Source: Deltaproteobacteria bacterium
GTDB lineage: Bacteria; Myxococcota_A; UBA9160; UBA4427
NCBI GenBank assembly: GCA_011051925.1
Contig: DRKE01000354.1
Span: 1-5,110 of the forward strand
Direction of reading: 5' to 3'
Length of the DNA stretch: 5,110 bases
Both the position numbers and the translations under genes were made by a program. Below are positions 1 to 5,110 of this stretch, piece after piece. The notes beneath the pieces were generated by a model. The model was not told the origin of the DNA and did no database searches. It saw only the letters and a list, made by a program, of their open reading frames with translations. Position 1 is the stretch's first letter, and each line of letters opens with the position of its first letter.

Positions 1-519
1 CCCAGGGCGACGGGCAACTACACGATCCTGGTCAAGACCGGGCGGGAATCCTGGGCGGAGCGCGACCTCGATGCCTGGCGTGACACGGGCCGGGCTGAAT
101 TCGGGCCGGAAGACCTGCCCGGACCGGTTCCGATCGCGGTCGCGGGAACGCCGCGGGTGGCGAGGGAAACGGAGCCGGGCGAGCCGGACGACGCGTCGGG
201 TCGGGATCCCAGCGCCGACGGGTCCGATGCCGAGGCGAAGCCCGGGCGCCTCGTCGTCTTCGGTGATTCGGATTTCGCGACGAACGAGTTTCTCGATGCG
301 CTCCGCAATCGCGATCTCTTCGTCAATTCGGTGAACTGGCTGGCGGGGGACATCGAGCAGATCACGATCCGTCCGAACGTCTCACGGGCCTCGAGTTTCC
401 AGATGAGCGCGGCCGAGGGGCGCTTCATCCAGTACCTCTCGCTCTTCGTGCTGCCCGAAGCGATCGCGATCATCGGTGTCATCGTCTGGTGGCTGCGTCG
501 GAAGGCGCCGGGGCGCTAG
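1..519 (+). CDS. GldG-family ABC transporter auxiliary protein, C-terminal part (5' end outside window)
   Basis: The reading frame is open from the first base and ends at TAG 517-519, giving 172 visible residues; the N-terminus is missing. The fragment has the usual end of GldG-like (ABC_transp_aux type) proteins. Visible residues 83-97 (RLVVFGDSDFATNEF) are followed by an NRDLFVNSVNWLAGD segment (103-117), an ITIRP strand (121-125), and a terminal hydrophobic helix (about 146-165) ending in WWLRRK. The family works beside ABC-2 type ATPases and permeases; the substrate is usually unknown, and the name comes from Bacteroidetes gliding genes, which need not apply here. The large soluble domain should face away from the cytoplasm, with the C-terminal helix anchoring it. 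An acidic, Gly/Ser/Pro-rich linker (about 55-81) precedes the conserved block. One base separates its stop from the DUF4340 start, so the two are probably co-transcribed. The family call is from recalled sequence pattern, without a search. Confidence 0.8.
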   Translation, partial: PRATGNYTILVKTGRESWAERDLDAWRDTGRAEFGPEDLPGPVPIAVAGTPRVARETEPGEPDDASGRDPSADGSDAEAKPGRLVVFGDSDFATNEFLDALRNRDLFVNSVNWLAGDIEQITIRPNVSRASSFQMSAAEGRFIQYLSLFVLPEAIAIIGVIVWWLRRKAPGR

Positions 520-520
520 C

Positions 521-1990
521 ATGAATCCGCGCACCACGGCGATTCTCGCGGTACTGGCCCTCGTCCTCGGCGCGTTCGTCTACTTCCATGAGATCGGAGG
601 CGAAGCCGAGCGCAAGGCGGCGCAGGAAAACGAGGAAAGGATCCATCCGGGCCTCGATCAGGACGATGTCGAGGCGATCGAACTGACGACTCGCGACGGG
701 ATCGCCGCACGTTTCGAGCGGCACGATGGAAGTTGGGCGCTCGTTTCGCCGGTCGAGGGCCCGGCGGACAGCGTGGCGCTCGATGCGATGGCCCATGCGC
801 TGACGACCCTTCAACGGATGGGCTCCGTCGCGGAGCCCGGCGATCTCGCCCAGTACGGACTCGACGAGGGAGCCCGGATCGTCCGCTTCGAGATCGGCGG
901 AACGAGTCGGGGACTTCGAATCGGCGGACCGACGCCCGTCGGTGGACATACCTACGTTGCAAGGCTGGCGGACGACGATGTCGGCTATGTCGAGACCTAT
1001 CGGATCAACGCCTTCGACCGGAATCTCGATGACCTGAGGGAGCGACGCATCTTCCGATTCGCGGAGGGCGACGTCCGGACGCTGCGCGTTTCGTGGCACG
1101 AAGGGGATCATGAGGTCGAGGTGGCCCTGGCGCGGGACGAGCGCGGCGAATGGCAGATGGGCGCTCCGCTCGTGACGCGGGCGGACCAGCGGACGGTTCA
1201 CGATCTCCTTTCGGATCTGGCCTTCCTGCGAGCGAAGGGATTCGTCGACGAGCGGACCCCGGCGATCGAGGCCGCCCTTGCCGATCCCCTGCTTCGGATC
1301 TCGTGGACCCTCGAAGGAGACCATCTCGAGCGCAGCGCGAAGATCGCGGGCCCCTTCGAAGACGCCCTGCTCGTCGAAGCGGAGGATGGGCGGGTCTTCC
1401 GCATCGACGTCGAAAGAAGAGATGATTGGAAGACGCGGATCAACGACTACCGCGACAAGATGCTCTCGGAATTCGATGTGTCGTCGGCGCGTCGGATCGT
1501 TCTCGGATTCGCGGACGAGGATGCGAGATCGACCCGGCACCTGACGGCTGGACTCGCCGAGTCGGGTTGGACGAGCGAGACGCCCGACGTCGATCCGGAC
1601 CGGATCTCGGAGCTCGTTCGCGAGTTCGCGAGTCTGCGAGCCGAAGACATCGTGGCGGACGAGATGGGTCCCGACGAGCTGGGGAGTCTCGGGCTCGCGC
1701 CACCGCGAGTCGAGGTCCGTATCGAAGGGGAAGCGATGGAGGACGGGAGCCGTCCGCTGCTCGCGAACGTCGAGATCGGAAACGCGGTCGAGGGGAGGGG
1801 CCTCTTCGCCAGACGGGGTGACGAGTCGACCGTCTACGTCCTCCCGCAATCGATGGCCGACCGGATCCCGATCTCCGAAGAAGCCCTCATGCGGCAGCCC
1901 GAAACGCCCCCTGCGGCCGAAGGGGATCCCGGGAAGGGGCCGTCCGATGGGCCGGGCGCGGATCCACTCGAAGGTGTCGAAATCCCCTGA
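521..1990 (+). CDS. DUF4340 domain-containing membrane-anchored protein
   Basis: Encodes 489 residues. ATG 521 is chosen because it lies one base after the preceding stop and places a membrane helix at once at the N-terminus (residues 7-23, AILAVLALVLGAFVYFH); an in-frame ATG at 476 would add 15 non-hydrophobic residues and overlap the previous gene. GGGG at 510-513 could serve as ribosome binding site. After the helix comes a charged stretch, then modules typical of DUF4340: a Trp strand followed by a Pro/Asp turn and a helix (GSWALVSPVEGPAD at 70-83), then a YGLD motif (112-115) and an iGGPTPVGGHTYV strand (about 134-146). Related modules recur near 209-300 and 348-450. The C-terminal 35 residues are Pro/Gly/Glu-rich and probably disordered. 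No enzyme motif is seen. DUF4340 proteins commonly follow GldG-like proteins and ABC-2 transporter genes, so an accessory role in export or envelope assembly is inferred; the true function is unknown. Confidence 0.85.
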   Translation: MNPRTTAILAVLALVLGAFVYFHEIGGEAERKAAQENEERIHPGLDQDDVEAIELTTRDGIAARFERHDGSWALVSPVEGPADSVALDAMAHALTTLQRMGSVAEPGDLAQYGLDEGARIVRFEIGGTSRGLRIGGPTPVGGHTYVARLADDDVGYVETYRINAFDRNLDDLRERRIFRFAEGDVRTLRVSWHEGDHEVEVALARDERGEWQMGAPLVTRADQRTVHDLLSDLAFLRAKGFVDERTPAIEAALADPLLRISWTLEGDHLERSAKIAGPFEDALLVEAEDGRVFRIDVERRDDWKTRINDYRDKMLSEFDVSSARRIVLGFADEDARSTRHLTAGLAESGWTSETPDVDPDRISELVREFASLRAEDIVADEMGPDELGSLGLAPPRVEVRIEGEAMEDGSRPLLANVEIGNAVEGRGLFARRGDESTVYVLPQSMADRIPISEEALMRQPETPPAAEGDPGKGPSDGPGADPLEGVEIP

Positions 1991-2009
1991 CGGCTCTGGA
2001 TCAGTCGAT

Positions 2010-2822
2010 TCAAAGGACGGGTTCGACGAGTCGGGCGAGCAGGGCGTCGTGGACCGCACCGTTCGTGGCCACGACTTCGCGGCCCGACGGATCGATCGGG
2101 CCGTTCTCGAGGCTGCTGAGACGCCCGCCGGCTTCTTCCACGATCAGGAAGCCCGCCGCGACATCCCAGGGATGCAGTTTGAACTCCCAATAGGCGTCGA
2201 GGCGGCCCGCTGCGACATAACAGAGATCGAGGGCGGCACTGCCGTCGCGCCGGATGCCTCGGGCGGATTTCACGATGTTGCGGAAGAGATCGAGGTTGTC
2301 GTCCGCGCTCTCGTGAACGTCGTAGGCGAAACCCGTGGCGACGAGTGACCGGCCGAGGTCGGCTTCGGAGGTGACCCGGAGGCGGCGGGGGCCGAGCCAC
2401 GCGCCTTCGCCCCGGGTGGCCTCGAAGCATTCGTCGAGCAACGGGTCGTAGACGACTCCGACGCAGCGCTCGCTGCCGATTTCGATTCCGATCGACACGC
2501 AGAAGCGCGGAAAACCGTGGGCGAAATTGGTGGTTCCGTCGAGGGGGTCGATGATCCAGCGGATCCGGGCGGAAGAGTCGTCTCCTCCGTGGCCCTCTTC
2601 CGCGAGGATCGCGTCATTCGGACGCACCGCCCGGATGCCTCCGACGATCCGCTCTTCACAGGCGCGATCCACCTCGGTCACGAGATCGATCGAGGCGCTT
2701 TTCGTATCGATCGTGAGGCCGGTCTCGTAGCGGTCCCGCTGGATCGCGCCGGCCGCCCGCGCGAGATCACGAGCCAGATCGAGCAACTCCGCATGAAGGG
2801 CGTCCCGGGGTTCGAGGGTCAT
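2010..2822 (-). CDS. suhB: Inositol monophosphatase family protein (SuhB-type)
   Basis: Encodes 270 residues, the usual length of the family. These are Mg2+-dependent, lithium-sensitive cytoplasmic phosphatases that hydrolyse inositol-1-phosphate and related sugar or nucleotide phosphates. All metal-site motifs are present: DLVTEVD (46-52), the catalytic glutamate in LAEEG (E75), DPLDGTTNF (92-100, metal ligands D92 and D95), and the C-terminal HPWDVAAG (217-224, D220). The RRDGSAALDLCYVAAGRLDAY block (191-211) matches SuhB/IMPase enzymes rather than CysQ or fructose-bisphosphatase branches, but the natural substrate cannot be read from sequence; histidinol-phosphatase or another related activity remains possible. 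The start ATG (2822-2820) overlaps the tatD stop as ATGA, and GAGG (complement of 2834-2837) lies 11 bases upstream. It is the last gene of the holB-tatD-suhB operon and ends 19 bases from the convergent DUF4340 gene. Confidence 0.93.
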   Translation of the reverse strand: MTLEPRDALHAELLDLARDLARAAGAIQRDRYETGLTIDTKSASIDLVTEVDRACEERIVGGIRAVRPNDAILAEEGHGGDDSSARIRWIIDPLDGTTNFAHGFPRFCVSIGIEIGSERCVGVVYDPLLDECFEATRGEGAWLGPRRLRVTSEADLGRSLVATGFAYDVHESADDNLDLFRNIVKSARGIRRDGSAALDLCYVAAGRLDAYWEFKLHPWDVAAGFLIVEEAGGRLSSLENGPIDPSGREVVATNGAVHDALLARLVEPVL

Positions 2823-3745
2823 GGAGCCGGGGACCTCGTCCCGTTCTCGTGCCCGTTCGTCGGCGGATCCGTGGCCGCGAAGGTCGCCTTCGCGGGGTGG
2901 TCCGGCAGGCGGAAGAGGCGGCGCGTGTTGGCGCGGGTCCGTTCCGCGATCTCCTCGACCGGTCGATCGTGGAGGGCGGCCAGGATCTCGCCGACCCGGG
3001 CGACCCAGAGCGGTTCGTTGCGCCGGCCACGATGGCCCTGGGGTGCGAGGAAGGGCGCGTCGGTCTCGACCAGGAGGCGGTCGAGGGGGAGGCCGCGTGC
3101 GACTTCGCGCAGTTCATGGCTGCCCTTGAACGTGAGGATGCCCGAAAAAGAGACGAAGAAGCCCGCGTCGAGCGCACGTCGGGCGAATTCGAGGGTGCCC
3201 GTGTAGCAATGGAGGACGCCTTCGAGTTCTCCGCCTCCTTCGGCGAGCCAGATCCCGAGAAGATCCGCATAGGCGTCCGGGTCATCTCCGCGGACGTGGA
3301 TCGAGACGGGCAATGCGAGTTCGCGGGCGAGCGCGATCTGTTCGGCGAAGACCCGGAGCTGGATCTCCCGCGGCGAATTCATGTAGTGGTAGTCGAGGCC
3401 GCATTCGCCGAGCGCGACGACCCGTTCGTGGTCGAGCCACCCGCGGAGGGCCTCACGGGCCTCGTCGTCGAGGTCGGCGGCTTCGTGGGGATGGACGCCG
3501 ACCGCGGCGAAGATCCTCGGATCGCCCTCGGCGAGCCGGATCGCCGCCGCGTTGCCCTGGATGCCATATCCCGATCCGATGGAGATCAGGCTTTCGATGC
3601 CGCCGGCGAAGGCCCGCTCGAGGACTTCCCTGCGATCTTCGTCGAAGCGGTCGGCCGTCACGTGGCAATGGCTGTCGATCCAACGGATCGGACGCGCCGA
3701 TGCGATCGGCCGATCCGGCTCCGCGCCCGTCGGGTGCGTGCTCAT
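2819..3745 (-). CDS. tatD: TatD family metal-dependent hydrolase / deoxyribonuclease
   Basis: Encodes 308 residues in the TatD branch of the amidohydrolase TIM-barrel superfamily, cytoplasmic enzymes with 3'-5' DNA exonuclease activity in characterised members (TatD, YcfH). All expected metal ligands are visible: HCH (H26, H28), the GECGLDYHY glutamate (E114), IHVRGDD (H150), LHCYTG (H179), and LVETDAPFLAP (D229), followed by HRGRRNEP (238-245). The frame stays open 60 codons further upstream, but ATG 3745 is chosen because it forms a 4-base ATGA overlap with the holB stop and places WIDSHCH near the N-terminus, as in the family; about 20 residues precede that motif. No strong Shine-Dalgarno is seen, in line with coupling to holB. 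The last 28 or so residues beyond the barrel (NGHENGTRSPAP end) are low-complexity and probably disordered. The holB-tatD pairing is conserved in many bacteria, for example holB near ycfH in Escherichia coli. Confidence 0.93.
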   Translation of the reverse strand: MSTHPTGAEPDRPIASARPIRWIDSHCHVTADRFDEDRREVLERAFAGGIESLISIGSGYGIQGNAAAIRLAEGDPRIFAAVGVHPHEAADLDDEAREALRGWLDHERVVALGECGLDYHYMNSPREIQLRVFAEQIALARELALPVSIHVRGDDPDAYADLLGIWLAEGGGELEGVLHCYTGTLEFARRALDAGFFVSFSGILTFKGSHELREVARGLPLDRLLVETDAPFLAPQGHRGRRNEPLWVARVGEILAALHDRPVEEIAERTRANTRRLFRLPDHPAKATFAATDPPTNGHENGTRSPAP

Positions 3746-4668
3746 CGCGAAGCCGCCACGACGTCGCGCAGGCCGAGCAGCAATCGCTCGGCGACCATCT
3801 GCGGGTTGGCGTTCCGCTGGACGAGGTCCCGCCGCAGGCGGGCGAGACTGCGATGGGCGTCGAGTTCGGCCGTGGCCGGCTGCTCCCCGATCATCACCCG
3901 GCTTTTCACGTTCTCGCAGAGCCACTGCGCGGAGACATCGATCAGTTCCGTCACGCCCTCGGCGGCGAGGGCGCGGGCGCCCCGGTACCGCTCGGCGAAA
4001 TCAAGGATCTCACCGATCGAGCGCTCCGTCAGGGCATCGAGGGTCTCGACGATCTCGCGGACCGGCTCCGGAGCCTCCGCGTCGCGCACGCTCGGCTCCG
4101 AGTCCGGGGCGAAGCGGACACGGACGCTGCGCGATCGGATCGTGACGATGACGGCGGAGGCGTGGGAGGCGACGAGCACGACCGAGGTGAGGGGCGGCGG
4201 TTCCTCGAGCAGGCGCAGCAGCGCGTTCTGGGCCTGGGGATTCAGCCATTCCGCCCCGTCGATCACGGCGACGCGACGCCCCCCCTCGTTCGCGCCCCGT
4301 CGCAGCGCGAGCTGGAGATCGCGGACCTGGCCGATCGTGATGCGCGTATCGTCCGGGCCCCGCTCGACCCAGAAGAGGTCGGGATGATCCCCGATGTGGC
4401 GATAGGTCGGCCCACGCCTGCCCTTGCCGTCGAGAGGAATGCCATCCGGATTCCCGGGATCCATGCGCGACCGGTGACAGGCCTCGCAGGCCCCGCACGG
4501 AAGACCCTTCCCACTCCGGCACACGAGGGCCCGGGCGAAGACGAGCGCATGGGTCCGGGGAAGCGCTCCCGGACCCACCAGCAGATAGCTCGAATGCACC
4601 CGATCGTGTTCGATCGAGCGGCGCAGGATCGCTGAAAGCGCGTCTCTTCCCGAGTCGGGATCGTCCAT
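3742..4668 (-). CDS. holB: DNA polymerase III subunit delta' (clamp-loader subunit)
   Basis: Encodes 308 residues, close to the usual delta' length. Delta' is the rigid, non-ATPase subunit of the clamp loader that places the beta clamp on DNA. Visible features in order: HSSYLLVGP strand (25-33) with a degenerate P-loop lacking the GKT core, as expected for delta'; a zinc module with C50, C58, C61 and C64; HPDLFWVE (95-102); IGQVRDL (112-118); a Walker-B-like VAVIDGAEWLNPQAQNALLRLLEEPP stretch (133-158); and IRSRS (177-181), where most homologues have an SRC motif. The C-terminal third is helical, ending in NPQMVAERLLLGLRDVV. An extra stretch of roughly 20 residues lies between the zinc module and HPDL (about 71-92). 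ATG 4668 is chosen because the open 60 codons upstream carry no delta'-like sequence. The stop overlaps the tatD start by ATGA. It is the first gene of the operon; tmk, a frequent neighbour, is not seen next to it. Confidence 0.9.
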   Translation of the reverse strand: MDDPDSGRDALSAILRRSIEHDRVHSSYLLVGPGALPRTHALVFARALVCRSGKGLPCGACEACHRSRMDPGNPDGIPLDGKGRRGPTYRHIGDHPDLFWVERGPDDTRITIGQVRDLQLALRRGANEGGRRVAVIDGAEWLNPQAQNALLRLLEEPPPLTSVVLVASHASAVIVTIRSRSVRVRFAPDSEPSVRDAEAPEPVREIVETLDALTERSIGEILDFAERYRGARALAAEGVTELIDVSAQWLCENVKSRVMIGEQPATAELDAHRSLARLRRDLVQRNANPQMVAERLLLGLRDVVAASR

Positions 4669-4676
4669 CGCGATGG

Positions 4677-4682
4677 ACTCTA
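4677..4682 (-). promoter_or_regulatory. Possible -10 box upstream of holB
   Basis: On the - strand TAGAGT matches TATAAT at four of six positions and ends 8 bases before the holB ATG. No convincing -35 hexamer is found 16-18 bases upstream. If active it would give a transcript starting almost at the ATG, i.e. a near-leaderless mRNA. The GAG inside it could instead act as a weak ribosome binding site 9 bases from the start. This is a weak call. Confidence 0.18.
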
Positions 4683-4738
4683 GCAGGCCGCCGCAGAACG
4701 CCGGACCCGATCTTCGCGCCACCTCCCACCAGCTCCCG

Positions 4739-4767
4739 TTGGCCGAGGCCAGGGGTGGGCGTATCCT
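4739..4767 (+). promoter_or_regulatory. Candidate sigma70-type promoter, TTGGCC-17-TATCCT
   Basis: TTGGCC (4739-4744) and TATCCT (4762-4767) match the -35 and -10 consensus at four of six positions each, with the ideal 17-base spacing. Transcription would begin near 4774. It is the best promoter-like element in the divergent region and would drive the + strand oxidoreductase gene with a leader of about 280 bases, or a small gene from 4771. In such GC-rich DNA an AT-containing hexamer stands out, but activity is inferred. Confidence 0.35.
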
Positions 4768-4770
4768 TCC

Positions 4771-5055
4771 ATGCCCCGCGGCTCCGGTCACACCGCGCGT
4801 GCGCTGCGGGAGGAAGAAGGGCGAAACCGCGACGTCCGCGGGGACCATTCCTCCGAGCGCGGTCCCGCGTGCGGTCGCGACCGGCTCGAGTGGGGCGTGA
4901 TGAAACGAAACCCGAAACCGACCCCGATCGCCTTCCGGATACGGCCGGCCCGTGCCGTCCGGGCTTCGGTCGGGTCGCCTCGGAACGTCCCCGGTCTCCT
5001 CGGCGTCGGGATCCGCGATCGCGGATGCGGGGGCGATCAGCGTCCGGTCGGATGA
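4771..5055 (+). CDS. Doubtful small ORF upstream of the oxidoreductase, hypothetical protein
   Basis: A 94-codon frame from ATG 4771 to TGA 5053-5055. Its product is rich in Arg, Gly and Pro, has no recognisable domain, signal peptide or membrane segment, and reads like translated GC-rich non-coding DNA. Two things keep it from being dismissed: its stop overlaps the oxidoreductase start as ATGA, the same arrangement seen at both junctions of the holB operon, and a promoter-like TATCCT lies three bases before its ATG. An internal ATG at 4900, after GGGG at 4892-4895, would give a 51-residue basic peptide beginning MKRNPKPTP, an alternative start. The overlap can easily arise by chance, so non-coding leader is the more likely reading. 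Confidence 0.2.
   Translation: MPRGSGHTARALREEEGRNRDVRGDHSSERGPACGRDRLEWGVMKRNPKPTPIAFRIRPARAVRASVGSPRNVPGLLGVGIRDRGCGGDQRPVG
4854..4888 (+). repeat. GC-rich imperfect inverted repeat (possible leader hairpin)
   Basis: CGAGC (4854-4858) and CGGTC (4860-4864) can pair with GACCG (4879-4883) and GCTCG (4884-4888), giving a 10-bp stem with one bulged G and a 14-base loop. Within the right half, 4872-4883 (CGGTCGCGACCG) is itself a perfect 12-bp palindrome, so two foldings compete. There is no U-run after it, so it does not look like an intrinsic terminator. It may be chance in GC-rich sequence. Confidence 0.2.
5011..5026. promoter_or_regulatory. Perfect 16-bp palindrome, possible operator
   Basis: ATCCGCGATCGCGGAT reads the same on both strands with no spacer. 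It ends 25 bases before the oxidoreductase ATG, a position suited to a dimeric regulator or to occluding the ribosome site in RNA form. Its core is GCGATCGC. No known regulator box is recognised, and GATCGC-type words are frequent in this DNA, which raises the chance of coincidence. Confidence 0.3.
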
Positions 5056-5110
5056 CGAACGAGCTTCCGGAATCCGCGCGGATCGTCATCATCGGCGGTG
5101 GAATCGTCGG
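5052..5110 (+). CDS. FAD-dependent oxidoreductase, N-terminal fragment (3' end outside window)
   Basis: ATG 5052 opens a frame that runs off the window after 19 codons plus two bases. The visible residues, MTNELPESARIVIIGGGIV followed by a partial Gly codon, form the first strand and GxGxxG turn of a Rossmann dinucleotide-binding fold: IVIIGGGIVG is typical of the FAD-binding N-terminus of the DAO/glycine-oxidase/sarcosine- and dimethylglycine-dehydrogenase group. The substrate cannot be told from this little. An in-frame ATG at 5025 would add nine residues (MRGRSASGR) and cannot be excluded; 5052 is preferred because it places the strand at the usual distance from the N-terminus. No strong Shine-Dalgarno precedes either start. 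The gene is divergent from holB. Confidence 0.7.
   Translation, partial: MTNELPESARIVIIGGGIV

Larger units (their letters stand above)
4669..5051. other. Divergent intergenic region between holB and the oxidoreductase gene
   Basis: This 383-base stretch has no gene that can be called with confidence. On the - strand, where the upstream neighbour of holB would be expected, no thymidylate kinase or other recognisable protein can be read. On the + strand it holds a promoter-like element at 4739-4767, a doubtful ORF from 4771, a GC-rich inverted repeat near 4854-4888, three GAAAC repeats at 4902-4918, and a 16-bp palindrome at 5011-5026. It most likely carries promoters for both divergent transcription units. 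Confidence 0.6.

Noticed and set aside
1915..1975. GC-rich repeats at the 3' end of the DUF4340 gene (ggggatccc, cggatcc) as a terminator
   Set aside because: They are coding for a Gly/Pro-rich tail, form only short competing stems, and have no T-run.
479..2059. A 526-codon open frame on the - strand lying over the whole DUF4340 gene
   Set aside because: It is an antisense shadow produced by GC-rich codon use. The + strand frame has the membrane helix, the DUF4340 motifs and the one-base spacing to the upstream gene; the antisense product is Arg/Pro/Asp-rich with no recognisable domain.
3746..3925. 60-codon N-terminal extension of tatD in frame
   Set aside because: It lies wholly inside holB, is Arg/Pro-rich, and lacks family similarity; ATG 3745 fits the operon overlap.
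2849..4387. A 512-codon open frame on the + strand covering tatD and most of holB
   Set aside because: It crosses two well-identified genes on the opposite strand that carry full catalytic and structural motifs. Long antisense frames are expected at this GC content.
3313..4635. A second long + strand frame (440 codons) opposite tatD and holB
   Set aside because: The product is mostly Arg/Gly/Pro, begins inside tatD, and shows no domain; it is another shadow frame.
4669..4848. 60-codon N-terminal extension of holB in frame
   Set aside because: The added residues do not resemble delta', whose first strand (SSYLLVGP) already sits at the normal distance from ATG 4668.
4010..5092. A 360-codon - strand frame running from the right edge into holB, possibly the missing tmk
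   Set aside because: No P-loop, DR(Y/H) or lid motif of thymidylate kinase can be read, the sequence is Arg/Gly-rich, and it overlaps most of holB in another frame.
1..5110. CRISPR array, tRNA, insertion sequence or toxin-antitoxin pair
   Set aside because: No regularly spaced repeats, tRNA T-loop motif, transposase motif or paired small ORFs with recognisable domains were found on either strand.

Overview
The window is high-GC DNA with compact gene spacing. Four genes are complete or nearly so, one is cut at the left edge, and one begins at the right edge. There is no tRNA, rRNA, CRISPR array, insertion sequence or phage gene. Gene content and codon use point to a Gram-negative bacterium with a high-GC genome, perhaps a myxobacterium-like or other former 'deltaproteobacterial' lineage. 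GldG-family plus DUF4340 pairs are common there, but they also occur in other phyla, so this placement is tentative.

Left block (1-1990, + strand): the C-terminal part of a GldG-family ABC-transporter auxiliary protein is followed after one base by a DUF4340 protein. Both are membrane-anchored proteins with large domains expected outside the cytoplasm. They normally sit behind an ABC-2 ATPase and permease, which would lie upstream of the window.

Middle block (2010-4668, - strand): three genes are read right to left, holB (DNA polymerase III delta' subunit), tatD (metal-dependent hydrolase/deoxyribonuclease) and suhB (inositol monophosphatase family). Each junction is a 4-base ATGA overlap, so this is one operon with probable translational coupling. 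It converges on the DUF4340 gene with a 19-base gap and no clear terminator. tmk, often next to holB-tatD, is not seen directly upstream.

Right block (4669-5110): a 383-base divergent region separates holB from the start of a + strand FAD-dependent oxidoreductase at 5052, of which only the dinucleotide-binding N-terminus is visible. The region holds a plausible sigma70-type promoter, a doubtful small ORF that overlaps the oxidoreductase start by ATGA, a GC-rich inverted repeat, and a perfect 16-bp palindrome 25 bases before the oxidoreductase start.

Most of this is ordinary housekeeping and transporter-associated sequence. No clearly new system is visible. The points most worth a second look are the divergent region and the threefold internal repeat of the DUF4340 protein.
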